Assembly (NCBI RefSeq): GCF_000307265.1
Contig: NZ_DF158896.1
Coordinates: 317,441 to 381,440, forward strand
Direction of reading: 5' to 3'
From: Oscillibacter ruminantium GH1
GTDB taxonomy: Bacteria > Bacillota > Clostridia > Oscillospirales > Oscillospiraceae
DNA length: 64,000 nucleotides
Shown here piece by piece: positions 40,433 through 50,716 of this stretch; the stretch's first letter is position 1; the number at the start of each line of letters is the position of its first letter. The notes beneath the pieces were generated by a model. The model was not told the origin of the DNA. It searched no databases and was given only the letters and a program-made list of their open reading frames with translations. A program made the translations under genes and the position numbers.

Positions 40433-42089
40433 ACAGCTTTGTGACCACGGGGATGACCATGGGATTGCGCTGGGTGTTTTTGAACAGATAGTTGCTGACA
40501 GCGGATTTTACCGCGCTGCGCATCTCGCCGTCGTCCCGGCCCTTTTTGCGGGGAGCATTGGCGGCGGCCTCGTAGGCGATGTTTTCCAGTTCCCGCATCA
40601 TCTCGTCGGACTCCTTCACGTAGATGAAGCCGCGGGTGACAATCTCGGGTTTTGACAGCAGCTGCCCGTCTTGGGAGGAGACGGGCATGATGACCACCAC
40701 CATACCGTCCTCAGCCAGACGCTTGCGGTCCCGCATGACCACCGCGCCCACATCGCCCACGCCGGAGCCGTCCACATACACTTCGCCGGAGGGAACGGTT
40801 CCGTTGAGCTTCATGCTCTTACCGGTAATCTCAATGACGGAGCCGTTTTCGCCGATGGCGATGTGATTGCGCTCCATGCCCATGGACTGGGCCAGATTGG
40901 AGTGGATTTGCAGCATCCGCTGTTCGCCGTGAAGCGGGATAAAGAAACGGGGCTTTGTCAGCGCGTGGACGATCTTCAATTCCTCCTGACAGGCGTGGCC
41001 GGAGACGTGGAGAATGTCCGCCCGGTCATAGACCACGTTCACACCCTTGCGGAACAGCTCGTTGATGACCCGGCCCACCGTGACCTCGTTTCCGGGGATG
41101 GCGGAGGCGGAGATGATGACCTTGTCTCCCGCGCCCAACTCCACTTGGCGGTGGGTGGAAAACGCCATGCGGTACAATGCGCTCATTTCCTCGCCCTGAG
41201 AGCCGGTGGTGACGATGACCTGCTTGTTTTTCGGCAGGCCCTTAATTTTATTGATGTCCACAAGGGTGTTCTTGGGAACCTTCATATAGCCAAGCTCCGT
41301 AGACACCCGCATCATGTTCTCCATGGACCGGCCCGTGACGGCCACCTTCCGCCCTGTGGCGGCGGCGGCGTCCAGCACCTGCTGGATGCGGTGGACGTTG
41401 GAGGCAAAGGTGGTGACGAGGATGCGCTCGCTGCATCCGGAGAACTGGCGCATAAAGGTGGCGCCCACCAGTTTTTCGGAGGGGGTAAAGCCCGGACGCT
41501 CCACGTTGGTGGAGTCGGCGCAAAGGGCCAGCACGCCCTCTTTCCCCAGCGCTCCCAGCCGGGCAAGGTCCATGACCTCGCCGTCGATGGGGGTGGAGTC
41601 AATTTTAAAGTCGCCGGTGTGGACCACGGTGCCCATGTGGGTGTGGATGGCAAAGGCCACGGAATCCGCAATGGAGTGGTTCACATGAATGAACTCCACG
41701 TTGAATTTCCCGGCCCGGACGGTTTCGCCCGGCTCCACGGTAATGAGTTTGGTGGACTTTGTCAGCCCGTGCTCCTCCAGCTTCAGCTTGATGAGGCCAG
41801 CGGTGAGCCGGGTGCAGTAGATGGGCATGTTGATCTGCTTGAGCACGTAAGGGATCGCGCCAACGTGATCCTCGTGGCCGTGGGTAATGAACAGGCCCCG
41901 GACGCGGGCGCGGTTTTTGATGAGATACGTCACGTCGGGGATCACCAGATCAATACCGTACATGTCGTCTCCGGGAAAGGCCATGCCGCAGTCCACGACG
42001 ATCATCTCGCCGCCGCACTCGTAAACGGTCATGTTCTTTCCGATTTCATCCAGTCCCCCGAGGGGGATAATTTTCAATTTTTCTGCCAT
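40431..42089 (-). CDS. rnj: Ribonuclease J
   Basis: A 552-residue metallo-beta-lactamase/beta-CASP nuclease acting in mRNA decay and rRNA maturation. N-terminal LKIIPLGGLDEIGKNMTVYE, the zinc motif THGHEDHVG, and beta-CASP parts with VIVTTGSQGEEMSALYRMA and HVSGHACQEELKI. Full length. The start at 42089 has AAGGAGTT upstream; the frame is open further to 42278 but without similarity. Bacillus has two copies (J1, J2); only one is seen here. Confidence 0.96.
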   Translation of the reverse strand: MAEKLKIIPLGGLDEIGKNMTVYECGGEMIVVDCGMAFPGDDMYGIDLVIPDVTYLIKNRARVRGLFITHGHEDHVGAIPYVLKQINMPIYCTRLTAGLIKLKLEEHGLTKSTKLITVEPGETVRAGKFNVEFIHVNHSIADSVAFAIHTHMGTVVHTGDFKIDSTPIDGEVMDLARLGALGKEGVLALCADSTNVERPGFTPSEKLVGATFMRQFSGCSERILVTTFASNVHRIQQVLDAAAATGRKVAVTGRSMENMMRVSTELGYMKVPKNTLVDINKIKGLPKNKQVIVTTGSQGEEMSALYRMAFSTHRQVELGAGDKVIISASAIPGNEVTVGRVINELFRKGVNVVYDRADILHVSGHACQEELKIVHALTKPRFFIPLHGEQRMLQIHSNLAQSMGMERNHIAIGENGSVIEITGKSMKLNGTVPSGEVYVDGSGVGDVGAVVMRDRKRLAEDGMVVVIMPVSSQDGQLLSKPEIVTRGFIYVKESDEMMRELENIAYEAAANAPRKKGRDDGEMRSAVKSAVSNYLFKNTQRNPMVIPVVTKL

Positions 42090-42631
42090 AAATAGAGAAC
42101 TCCTTTTATAAATGATGTAGGAATACGGAGATATCTCTGGATGATTGGCGGAAAAACGCGTGCCAAAGTAAGGCGCAAAGGTCTTTTGCTCTGCAAAAAA
42201 CCGCACCAAATCGAGGACGATCCGTCTCCGCTCGGCCCCGTTTCGCCGGCGGAAGAACGGACTGCGTCCGCGCTGCACCCTATGAGATTGTCCGTTTATT
42301 AAACCGGGATGGAACCGCAGTTCTGCCCAGTGAAATACAAAAAAACCAACATTCCGCGGCGGCGGAGCGGCGAAAACGCCTGCTCAACGCGCAGCGCGCG
42401 GGACTTTTTGCGTGGTAATTAGAAAATAGTATACCACCGCTTGCGGGATTTGTATACATATTTTTCGAAAAACGATCCGCGAAATGCGGGAAGACCCATG
42501 AAACCGCGTTAAAAAACCTGAGGAAAGCGAAAAAATCTTGCCCGAAAAGGCAAGGGGTGGTATACTTATAAAATCTATCGGTATGCGATCACATTGCATA
42601 CGGCGCACCGCGCCGGAGGAGATCAATCGAC
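42090..42631. other. Intergenic region upstream of RNase J and gdpP
   Basis: No gene. The left part is the leader of RNase J (minus); around 42250-42350 the sequence is GC-rich and unremarkable. The right end has the gdpP promoter (42538-42566). Confidence 0.5.
42538..42566 (+). promoter_or_regulatory. Promoter of the gdpP operon
   Basis: TTGCCC (42538-42543), 17-bp spacer, TATACT (42561-42566). Confidence 0.6.
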
Positions 42632-44617
42632 ATGAACAAAAAATTTTCCCGGCTGCTGGAACCGAATCTGAAGCTTTACTTCCTGTGTATGCTGCTGTTT
42701 TCAGCAGCGGCCATCCCCTTCAATCCCATGCTGGCGGCGGTGGAGGCCGCTGTGACTGTGGGGATGTACTGCATTTTTCGCTCCAGCACCCAAAAGCGCA
42801 AGCAGAGCATTTTAAAGTATATCAACAGCCTGACCGGCAGCGTGGACGCTGCCAGCAAATCCACCCTCATCAACTCCCCCCTGCCCATCATGGTTTTCCG
42901 GCCCGACACCGGCGAGGTCATTTGGAGCAACGAGGATTTTTTACAGCTGGCCGGCGTTCGGGAGCATCTGTTTGAAATCAAAGTGGAGGACACGGTGCCG
43001 GGCTTTCCGGTGGAGTGGCTGCTGGAAGGAAAGCCGGAGTGCCCTGACCGGGTGGTGATGAACAACCACCGCTTCCGGGTATACGGCAGCCTCGTCCGGG
43101 CAAAAGACCGGGACGGCAGCCAAAATCTGGTGGCAACCACCTATTGGGTGGACACCACGGACTATGACGCCATGCGGGAGAAATTCGTAGATTCCCGCCC
43201 TGTGGTGGCGGTTTTAAATGTGGATAACTACGAGGACCTGATGAAGGTCAGCGGCGAGGCGCAGCGCAGCGCCATTCAGGCCCAGATCGACGAAAAATTG
43301 AGCCAGTGGGCGGTGGACGCGGGCCTTTTGGTGAAAACGAACCGGGACCGCTACCTCCTTTTGATGGAGGAAAAGGATTATGCCCGCCTGGTGGGGGAGA
43401 AGTTCACCGTGCTGGACACGGTGCGCGAGATCGGCGGAGAGAATTCCCACCCCACGCTCTCCATCGGTGTGGGCCGGGAGGCCGACGGCATGGTGGAGCT
43501 TTACAAAAACGCCAATCTGTCGCTGGAGATGGCCCTCAGCCGCGGCGGAGATCAGGCGGTGGTGCGGGGCAAGCTGGACTTTGAGTTCTACGGCGGACGA
43601 ACCAAGAGCACGGAAAAGCGCACCAAGGTAAAGTCACGGGTGATGGCAAACGCTCTCAGCGAGTTGATGGACGACGCACGGCAGGTCTTTATCATGGGTC
43701 ACAGCTTTGCCGATATGGATGCTGTGGGCGCAGCGGCGGGCCTTTGCTGTGCCGCGCGAAAACTGGGCAAGCAGGCGCAGGTGGTTATCGACCTCAATCA
43801 CAACGCGGCGGAAGCCGTTCTTGAAAAGCTGCGGGCGCGCGTGGAATATACCGACGTGTTCATCAGCGGAAACGAGGCTCTGCTGCGGATGCAGCCGGGG
43901 GCTCTGCTGATCGTGGTGGATACCAACCGGCCGGACTTTGTGGAAAGCCCGGCGCTGCTGGAATCCTGCAACCGGGTGGCGGTGATTGACCACCACCGGC
44001 GGGCCGCCAGCTACATTGAAAACGCAGCCCTGAATTTCCACGAGCCTTATGCCTCCTCCGCGTCAGAGCTGGTGACGGAGCTTTTGCAGTATCTGGTGGA
44101 GCCAAGCGATCTTCTGGGCGAGGAGGCCGAAGCGCTGCTTGCCGGCATCGTGCTGGACACCAAGCACTTTACCATGCGCACCGGCGGGCGAACCTTTGAG
44201 GCGGCGGCGTTTTTGCGCCGGGCCGGAGCGGATACCAGCGATGTGCAGAAGCTGTTTCAAAACGATTTGGGCGAAATGGTCTCACGCTATGATATCATCC
44301 GTCAGGCAGAAATGTACCGGGACGAAATCGCCATCGCCGCGGTGCAGGAGGATGGCATGGAGCGGGTTGCCGCGGCCCAGGCTGCCGACGAACTGCTGAC
44401 GCTCAAGGGCGTGAAAGCATCGTTTGTCATCTACCGGGCGGGAGACGGCGTGCTGATGTCTGCCCGGTCGCTGGGAGATATCAACGTGCAGGTGATTTTG
44501 GAGACGCTGGGCGGCGGCGGAAATTCCACAACAGCGGGCGGCCGCGTTGAAAACAGCGACCCCAAAACTGTGCTTGAACAGTTGGAGGCGGCAATTGACG
44601 CCTATCTGGAAAAATAA
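42632..44617 (+). CDS. gdpP: Cyclic-di-AMP phosphodiesterase, GdpP type
   Basis: A 661-residue membrane protein of the GdpP layout: two hydrophobic segments near the N-terminus (about residues 13-45), a PAS domain, a degenerate GGDEF domain (about 170-310), and a DHH-DHHA1 module from about 340. The DHH part has MGHSFADMDAVGAA, VVDTNRPDF, and the DHH motif itself VIDHHRRAA; the DHHA1 end has GGGGNSTTAGG. It hydrolyses c-di-AMP to control potassium and wall homeostasis. Canonical Clostridia position upstream of rplI and dnaB. GGAGGA precedes the ATG. Confidence 0.94.
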   Translation: MNKKFSRLLEPNLKLYFLCMLLFSAAAIPFNPMLAAVEAAVTVGMYCIFRSSTQKRKQSILKYINSLTGSVDAASKSTLINSPLPIMVFRPDTGEVIWSNEDFLQLAGVREHLFEIKVEDTVPGFPVEWLLEGKPECPDRVVMNNHRFRVYGSLVRAKDRDGSQNLVATTYWVDTTDYDAMREKFVDSRPVVAVLNVDNYEDLMKVSGEAQRSAIQAQIDEKLSQWAVDAGLLVKTNRDRYLLLMEEKDYARLVGEKFTVLDTVREIGGENSHPTLSIGVGREADGMVELYKNANLSLEMALSRGGDQAVVRGKLDFEFYGGRTKSTEKRTKVKSRVMANALSELMDDARQVFIMGHSFADMDAVGAAAGLCCAARKLGKQAQVVIDLNHNAAEAVLEKLRARVEYTDVFISGNEALLRMQPGALLIVVDTNRPDFVESPALLESCNRVAVIDHHRRAASYIENAALNFHEPYASSASELVTELLQYLVEPSDLLGEEAEALLAGIVLDTKHFTMRTGGRTFEAAAFLRRAGADTSDVQKLFQNDLGEMVSRYDIIRQAEMYRDEIAIAAVQEDGMERVAAAQAADELLTLKGVKASFVIYRAGDGVLMSARSLGDINVQVILETLGGGGNSTTAGGRVENSDPKTVLEQLEAAIDAYLEK

Positions 44618-44671
44618 AAACCGCATTCACAAGCGGCCCGCAGCAGGCCGAACGGATAAGGAGAGATACAC

Positions 44672-45121
44672 ATGAAAGTGATTTTGATGCAGGACGTAAA
44701 GGGTCAGGGAAAAAAGGGCCAGATGATCGAGGTTTCCGAGGGCTATGCCCGAAACTTCCTTCTGCCCCGCAAGCTGGCATCCGCCGCCACGGCGGACGCC
44801 ATCAACACCATGAACCTGAAGGAAAAGGCCCGCAAGGCCGAGGAAGCGCGCCAGAAGGCCGAGGCGGAAGCCACGGTGGAAAAGCTGAAGGAGTGCATGG
44901 TGAAGATCACCGCCAAGGCCGGCAGCGGCGGGCGGCTGTTCGGCGCCGTCACAACGAAGGAGATTTCCGACGGGCTGAAAGCCCAGTACAGCATCGAAAT
45001 TCCCAAGCAGAAGCTGGTGCTGGAAGAGCCCATCAAGGCTTTTGGCAACTATCAGATCAAGGCAAAGCTGGGCTTTGAGGTGGTCGGCACGGTGTACGTG
45101 TCCGTCTACGAGGAGAAATAA
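44672..45121 (+). CDS. rplI: 50S ribosomal protein L9
   Basis: A 149-residue L9: N-terminal [34 protein letters not shown], the long connecting helix rich in Lys/Ala/Glu, and the C-terminal domain. Binds 23S rRNA. AAGGAGAG precedes the ATG. 55 bp after gdpP and 54 before dnaB. Confidence 0.98.
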   Translation: MKVILMQDVKGQGKKGQMIEVSEGYARNFLLPRKLASAATADAINTMNLKEKARKAEEARQKAEAEATVEKLKECMVKITAKAGSGGRLFGAVTTKEISDGLKAQYSIEIPKQKLVLEEPIKAFGNYQIKAKLGFEVVGTVYVSVYEEK

Positions 45122-45174
45122 CGCGGCAGAGTCTGCATACTGAGAATTTACAACTTTCCCGGAGGTGAGTATCC

Positions 45175-46527
45175 ATGGCTGTTGAGGATCTGCTGCTGCG
45201 CCAAATGCCCCATTCGCTGGAGGGGGAGCAGGCGGTGCTTGGCTCTATTTTGATTGACCCCGACTGCGTAAAAGAGGTTGTGGATAAGCTGCGGCCCGAG
45301 GATTTTTACCTCCGGCAGAACCGGGAAATTTTTGAGACGATCTGTTCCATGTTCACCTATGCCCGCCCCATTGACGGAATCACGGTGGCGGAGACGATGC
45401 AGAAAAACGGCATCTACGACGAGAACACCACCCGCTCCTATCTGGCCCAGCTGATGGAGATCACGCCCACCGCGGCCAACGTGATGGAGTACGCCGCCAT
45501 TGTGCGGGACAAAGCGCTTTTGCGGTCGGTGGCGCAGGCGGCATCGGAGATCACCGCCATGGTGCAGGAGGGCGGCGGCGAGGCCGCCGCCACACTGGAG
45601 GCGGCAGAACAGAAAATTTTTGCCATTCGCCGGGGACAGGGCGCTCAGAGCATGGTCCCCGTGCGGCAGGTGCTGCCGGACGTGCTGGACCGGCTCAGCG
45701 AAATGAGCGAGTCCCCCACGGGACTGCCGGGACTTTCCACCGGCCTTTCCATGCTGGATGCCAAACTGACGGGTCTGAACAAGTCCGATTTGATCCTCTT
45801 GGCAGCCCGGCCCGGTATGGGTAAGACCTCCATGGCGCTGAACATGGCGCTGAGCGTTGCCAAGGGGTCGGAGAAGACCGTGGCGGTCTTCTCACTGGAA
45901 ATGTCCAAGGAGCAGCTGGTCCAGCGGCTCCTCTCTGCCGAGGCGCTGGTGGAAAACAACCGTTTGCGCACCGGCGAACTGCGGGAGACGGACTGGGAGA
46001 AGATTGCGGACGCCGCCACAACGCTGAACCGTGTGGACATCCGCATCGACGACAACCCGCTGCTGTCCGTGGCGGACATGAACGCCAAGTGCCGCAGACT
46101 GGATAACCTTGGTCTGGTGGTCATCGACTATTTGCAATTGATGACCTCCGCCGGAGGCAAGGGATACAGCGGCGAAAACCGCCAGCAGGTGGTTTCCGAC
46201 ATCTCCCGAACGCTGAAAATCATGGCGAAGGAGCTGGACGTTCCGGTGCTGTGCCTGAGCCAGTTGAGCCGTGCCAACGAAAAGCGGGACGACAAGCGGC
46301 CCATGCTGTCCGATCTGCGCGAATCCGGCGCAATCGAACAGGATGCGGATATTGTTCTCTTTTTGTACCGAGACGATTATTATAATGAGGACTCCGAAAA
46401 GCGCAACATCGCCGAGTGCATTGTGGCGAAAAACCGCCACGGCGAAACGGGCAAGGTGGAGTTGAAGTGGGTGCCGGAATACACCATGTTCGGCACGCTG
46501 GAGACACGATACGACGAAGATGAATGA
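45175..46527 (+). CDS. dnaB: Replicative DNA helicase
   Basis: A 450-residue hexameric helicase of the replication fork. N-terminal PHSLEGEQAVLGSILIDP, Walker A AARPGMGKTSMALN, Walker B VVIDYLQLM and the RecA-fold motifs SQLSRANEKRDDKRPMLSDLRESGAIEQDADIV. GGAGGTGAGT precedes the ATG. Overlaps tilS by 8 bp. Confidence 0.98.
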   Translation: MAVEDLLLRQMPHSLEGEQAVLGSILIDPDCVKEVVDKLRPEDFYLRQNREIFETICSMFTYARPIDGITVAETMQKNGIYDENTTRSYLAQLMEITPTAANVMEYAAIVRDKALLRSVAQAASEITAMVQEGGGEAAATLEAAEQKIFAIRRGQGAQSMVPVRQVLPDVLDRLSEMSESPTGLPGLSTGLSMLDAKLTGLNKSDLILLAARPGMGKTSMALNMALSVAKGSEKTVAVFSLEMSKEQLVQRLLSAEALVENNRLRTGELRETDWEKIADAATTLNRVDIRIDDNPLLSVADMNAKCRRLDNLGLVVIDYLQLMTSAGGKGYSGENRQQVVSDISRTLKIMAKELDVPVLCLSQLSRANEKRDDKRPMLSDLRESGAIEQDADIVLFLYRDDYYNEDSEKRNIAECIVAKNRHGETGKVELKWVPEYTMFGTLETRYDEDE

Positions 46528-47842
46528 ACTTTCAGCCGCTGAAAGGTTTTTGACGACCTGCTTTTCCGGGGCACAGGGAGAGCTTTTGTGCGCGGTGTCC
46601 GGGGGATTGGACTCCATGTGCCTGCTGGATGTTGTTTTGCGCTGGGCTGAGGGCCGAGGGATTTCCGTTGCCGCCGCCCATTTTAACCACGGGCTGCGCG
46701 GCAAGACGGCGGACCGGGATGAGGCTTTCGTGCGGGAATACTGCGCTGCGCATCAGGTTCCGTTTGTCGCCGGACGGGGAGATACCCGGGCAAAAGCCAA
46801 GCGGGAGGGACTTTCCGTTGAGGAGGCCGCCCGGCGGCTGCGATACGAATTTTTGGAGCGCGCCGCGGCGGAGCGGAAAAGCGTGGCAATTCTGACTGCC
46901 CACCATGCCGACGACAACGCGGAAACCATGCTGTTAAACCTCTGCCGGGGCACCGGCTCCGCCGGGCTGGGTATCCCCGCCGTGCGGGGAAAGGTGTACC
47001 GTCCGTTTTTGGAGCTTACCCGCGCGTCGCTGGAGGCGTATGCCGCCGCTCACGCGCTACCCCATGTGGAGGACGAGACGAACCAAGAGGAGTTTGCCGC
47101 ACGAAATCTCTTGCGGCACAAGGTGCTGCCCGTTTTGCGGGATATCAATCCCAAAGCGATTGAAAACATGGCCCGCGCCGCAGGCTTTTTGGCGGCGGAG
47201 GATGCGGCGTTGGATACGCTGGCGGTGCAAGCGCTTGACCGGGTGGAGACGGCGGAAGGCGGCCTTTCGCTGGATTGGACAATTTTGCAAAATGTGCCGG
47301 AGGCCGTCCGGGGCCGGGTGGTTCTGGGGCTGATGGAGAGGGCCTGCGGTCATCGCAGGGATCTGTCCGCCGCCCATGTAAGAGCGGTTTTGGAGCTGAA
47401 AAAAGGGCGGGAGTATTCGCTTCCCTATGGGCTGCTGGCCCGGAACAACGGTGAGGCGCTGGTACTTTTCAAAGCGCCTTCTGTGCCGGAGGCGGTATAT
47501 CTTGCACCGGGGGAGACGGTGCGCTTTGGCGCGTGGTGCGTGGCGCTGGACGGCGAGGAGACGGCAGAGAGGTTTTCATACCGCCTGAATTTGCCCGGAC
47601 CGGTCGAGGTAACCTGTTGGCGTTCCGATGACCGGATGACCCTGCCGGGGAGCCGGGGAAGCCGAACGCTGAAGCGGCTGTGGGCCGATGTGGGCGTCCC
47701 GCCCGGCGTGCGGGACGGACTGCCGGTTCTGCGGCTGGAAGGCCGGGTCGCGGCCGCGCCCTATTTGGGTGTCGATTTAGATTTTTCCACCGGAAAGACC
47801 GACGCACAGGTAACATTTTATATAGAGGGAGAAACAATATGA
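46520..47842 (+). CDS. tilS: tRNA(Ile)-lysidine synthase
   Basis: A 440-residue ATP-dependent enzyme that makes lysidine at the wobble base of the minor tRNA-Ile. The PP-loop motif is SGGLDSMCLLD, and HHADDNAETMLLNLCRGTGSAGLGI follows. The C-terminal part is the substrate-binding TilS_C type. The ATG overlaps the dnaB end. Ends in an ATGA overlap with hpt. Confidence 0.95.
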   Translation: MNELSAAERFLTTCFSGAQGELLCAVSGGLDSMCLLDVVLRWAEGRGISVAAAHFNHGLRGKTADRDEAFVREYCAAHQVPFVAGRGDTRAKAKREGLSVEEAARRLRYEFLERAAAERKSVAILTAHHADDNAETMLLNLCRGTGSAGLGIPAVRGKVYRPFLELTRASLEAYAAAHALPHVEDETNQEEFAARNLLRHKVLPVLRDINPKAIENMARAAGFLAAEDAALDTLAVQALDRVETAEGGLSLDWTILQNVPEAVRGRVVLGLMERACGHRRDLSAAHVRAVLELKKGREYSLPYGLLARNNGEALVLFKAPSVPEAVYLAPGETVRFGAWCVALDGEETAERFSYRLNLPGPVEVTCWRSDDRMTLPGSRGSRTLKRLWADVGVPPGVRDGLPVLRLEGRVAAAPYLGVDLDFSTGKTDAQVTFYIEGETI

Positions 47843-48390
47843 AAAGTGAGATGGAGAACGATATCCTGAAGGTTCTGGTGACCGAAGAGGAACTGAAGGG
47901 CCGCATCACGGAATTGGGAGCGGAGCTGTATGAACGGTTTCATGGAAAAAATCCGCTGTTTCTCGGTGTGCTGAAGGGGTCCTTCGTGTTCATGTCGGAT
48001 CTGGTCCGGGCCTGTCAGGTGAAGAGCGATGTGGAGTTCATCGCCGTCAGCTCCTATGAGAATGCCACAACGTCCTCCGGCCGTGTGAAGATCGTTCACG
48101 ACATCCAGCAGGACATCACGGGTCGGAACCTCATCGTGGTGGAGGACATTTTGGACTCCGGCAATACCCTGGCATTCCTCAGTGAGTATTTCAAGACCCG
48201 TGGAGCGGCCTCCATCACCATTGTGACCCTGCTGGATAAACCCTCCCGCCGGACAAAGGCCGTCACCGCCGATTTGGCGGGGTTCGTGGTGCCCGACGAG
48301 TTCGTGGTGGGCTATGGACTGGACTACTGCCAGCAGTATCGAAATATCCCCTATATCGGCGTACTGAAACCGGAGGTCTATTCCCGGTAA
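47839..48390 (+). CDS. hpt: Hypoxanthine phosphoribosyltransferase
   Basis: A 183-residue purine salvage enzyme. The PRPP loop is VVEDILDSGNTL, with LKGSFVFMSDLVR and the C-terminal VVGYGLDYCQQYRNIPYIGVL. The start at 47839 overlaps the tilS stop. The tilS-hpt-ftsH order is conserved in Firmicutes. Confidence 0.96.
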   Translation: MKSEMENDILKVLVTEEELKGRITELGAELYERFHGKNPLFLGVLKGSFVFMSDLVRACQVKSDVEFIAVSSYENATTSSGRVKIVHDIQQDITGRNLIVVEDILDSGNTLAFLSEYFKTRGAASITIVTLLDKPSRRTKAVTADLAGFVVPDEFVVGYGLDYCQQYRNIPYIGVLKPEVYSR

Positions 48391-48425
48391 AACGGCGGAC
48401 CGGCCCATAAAGGAGTGAAGTCCTG

Positions 48426-50279
48426 TTGAAAAATCCAAGAACCACAAACGCGCTCACCTTTATTTTTCTGGCGATCGTTATGCTGGTGTGCGCCGCATAT
48501 CTGTGGCGCAGCAATTCCCCGGCGGAACCACTGGAATATTCCGAGGTGGTGCAGATGTTCAAACAGGAGAAGGTGGAGAGTTTCACCGTCTCCGATAACA
48601 CGTTGACCATGCACCTGCGGGAAGCGGTCCACGGCAGCACCACCGCCGTCTATGAGCTATATGACTTCGATCTGTTTTATGACGATCTGAATGATCTTGT
48701 GCGGCAGCAGGCGCAGAAGGGGATTATCGCCTCTTACGAGTATCACGCGGACCACTCCACCAACTGGCTGGCGATTTTGCTGCCGTACGTGTTGGTGGCG
48801 CTGATTTTGGGCGGCATGTGGTACTTTATGACCGCCCGGGCCAGCGGAGCTGGCGGCGACCGCATGAGCCGCTTCAGCGAGGCGCGAACCCACACCCTCT
48901 CGGAGAAGGACAAAGCCATCACCTTTGCGGACGTGGCCGGAGCCGATGAGGAAAAGGAAGAGCTGCAAGAGATTGTGGAGTTTTTAAAGGACCCGCAAAA
49001 GTATACGGATTTGGGCGCCCGCATTCCGAAGGGCGTTCTGCTGGTGGGTCCTCCGGGCACCGGAAAGACACTGCTGGCCAAGGCCGTGGCGGGGGAGGCG
49101 GGAGTCGGCTTCCTGTCCATCTCCGGGTCTGACTTTGTGGAGCTGTATGTCGGCGTGGGCGCAAGCCGCGTCCGGGACCTCTTTAAAGAGGCGGCAAAGT
49201 CCACCCCCTGCATTATTTTTATCGACGAGATCGACGCCGTGGGCCGCCAGAGAGGCACCGGCGTGGGCGGCGGACACGACGAACGGGAGCAGACGCTGAA
49301 TCAGCTGCTGGTAGAAATGGACGGTTTCTCCGCCAACGAGGGCGTGGTGGTCTTGGCCGCCACCAACCGGGTGGATGTGCTGGACCCGGCGCTGCTTCGC
49401 CCGGGCCGGTTTGACCGGCAGGTGTACGTGGGCCTTCCAGACATCAAGGGCCGGGAGGAAATTTTGAAGGTTCACACCCGCGGAAAGCCGCTGGCGGAAG
49501 ATGTGGAGCTGAGTGAGGTCGCCAAGGGAACTCCCGGTTTTACCGGTGCGGACCTTGAAAACCTGACCAATGAGGGTGCGCTGCTGGCGGCCCGGCGGAA
49601 TCAGAAATTCATCACTATGGCGGATTTGAAGGAGGCGGAGATCAAGGTGATCGCCGGTCCGGAGAAAAAGAGCCGGGTAATCCCGGAACACGAGCGCAGG
49701 CTCACCGCCTTTCATGAGGCGGGGCACGCCATTGTGATGCACGCCCTGCCCAACCACGACCCGGTGAATCAGATCTCCATCGTTCCCCGGGGACAGGCGG
49801 GCGGCATGACCATCTCTCTGCCGCAGGAGGATCGGTCCTACATGTCCAAACGGTATTTGGAAGAGCAGATCGTAGCCCTTCTGGGCGGCCGGGCCGCGGA
49901 GAGAATGGTGCTGGGGGATATCTCCACCGGCGCAGGAAACGACATTCAGCGGGCCACGCAGATCGCCCACAAAATGGTGGCCAGCTACGGTATGAGCGAA
50001 AAGATTGGCACCGTGTCCTTTGAGTCCGGACACGACGAGGTATTTATCGGCCGGACCATGAGTCAGGGCCGCAGCTATTCTGAGCAGATTGCCGCCCAGA
50101 TCGACGACGAGGTGCGCCGCATGATTGCCACCGCCTATGATCAGTGCGAGGAGATTTTGAAAGCCCGCCGCTCGCAGCTGGAATCCGTGGCGAACTATCT
50201 GCTGGCCCACGAGACGATGACCCGGTCGGAATTCCTGACCGTGGTGGGCGACCGTGCTCCCACCCCCGCTCAAGCATGA
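48426..50279 (+). CDS. ftsH: ATP-dependent zinc metalloprotease FtsH
   Basis: A 617-residue membrane AAA protease. Two transmembrane segments (about residues 10-28 and 115-135), AAA core with Walker A GPPGTGKT and Walker [16 protein letters not shown], second region of homology [22 protein letters not shown], and the zinc site HEAGHAI with the Asp in STGAGNDI. The TTG start at 48426 has AAAGGAG 10 bp upstream. A strong terminator follows. Confidence 0.97.
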   Translation: MKNPRTTNALTFIFLAIVMLVCAAYLWRSNSPAEPLEYSEVVQMFKQEKVESFTVSDNTLTMHLREAVHGSTTAVYELYDFDLFYDDLNDLVRQQAQKGIIASYEYHADHSTNWLAILLPYVLVALILGGMWYFMTARASGAGGDRMSRFSEARTHTLSEKDKAITFADVAGADEEKEELQEIVEFLKDPQKYTDLGARIPKGVLLVGPPGTGKTLLAKAVAGEAGVGFLSISGSDFVELYVGVGASRVRDLFKEAAKSTPCIIFIDEIDAVGRQRGTGVGGGHDEREQTLNQLLVEMDGFSANEGVVVLAATNRVDVLDPALLRPGRFDRQVYVGLPDIKGREEILKVHTRGKPLAEDVELSEVAKGTPGFTGADLENLTNEGALLAARRNQKFITMADLKEAEIKVIAGPEKKSRVIPEHERRLTAFHEAGHAIVMHALPNHDPVNQISIVPRGQAGGMTISLPQEDRSYMSKRYLEEQIVALLGGRAAERMVLGDISTGAGNDIQRATQIAHKMVASYGMSEKIGTVSFESGHDEVFIGRTMSQGRSYSEQIAAQIDDEVRRMIATAYDQCEEILKARRSQLESVANYLLAHETMTRSEFLTVVGDRAPTPAQA

Positions 50280-50300
50280 GCGCTTAAAAAACGAGTAATT

Positions 50301-50339
50301 ATGCCCCGCTGTCCAACGGACAGCGGGGCATTCTTTTTT
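50301..50339 (+). terminator. Terminator of the gdpP-ftsH cluster
   Basis: A 14-bp perfect stem (50301-50314 with 50318-50331), loop AAC, then TCTTTTTT. Confidence 0.93.
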
Positions 50340-50497
50340 GAAATTAGCGGCTGTTTTCAGGCTCGCCCCTCTTTTGAAGCGTAATTTTTTACGCGGCGTT
50401 CGGGAATCAGGAGGTTTTGAACAGTGAAACCCAGAAACAGGTAATTATTTTTTGCTTCTTTCGGCGAAATTACTAAAAACGCTGTCCTTGTATGAAA

Positions 50498-50538
50498 GAC
50501 AAATGTAGAGCGCTTCTTTTAAAATATCTACACTTGTC
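50498..50538. repeat. 12-bp inverted repeat with 17-nt centre upstream of livJ
   Basis: GACAAATGTAGA (50498-50509) and TCTACACTTGTC (50527-50538), one mismatch. About 90 bp before the -35; could be an operator or RNA hairpin. Confidence 0.45.
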
Positions 50539-50627
50539 TCTGATGCAAAGACACAACAACCGCCAAAAGGTTCTGAATTTTACCGGATAGGGGTGGTTTT
50601 AAGGATTCTTTCTGTACATAATTCTAC

Positions 50628-50656
50628 TTGAAAAACAGGAAAAAATTACGTAAAAT
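50628..50656 (+). promoter_or_regulatory. Promoter of the liv operon
   Basis: TTGAAA (50628-50633), 17-bp spacer, TAAAAT (50651-50656); about 60 bp before the livJ ATG. Confidence 0.65.
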
Positions 50657-50716
50657 GTTTCCTATGCAAAGAGAATGGCGCTGCTATTCTCTTTTATGAA
50701 GACAGGAGGAAAGAAC

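Larger units (their letters stand above)
50340..50716 (+). other. Intergenic region with livJ promoter and a long inverted repeat
   Basis: No gene of normal size. A ribosome site AGGAGG at about 50410 precedes a GTG six-codon frame (MKPRNR), which is likely chance. The inverted repeat and promoter are listed separately; the rest is AT-rich. Confidence 0.5.

Noticed and set aside
40671..42095. 474-codon plus-strand frame opposite RNase J
   Set aside because: Antisense shadow in GC-rich DNA; composition is Gly/His-rich and unlike a protein.
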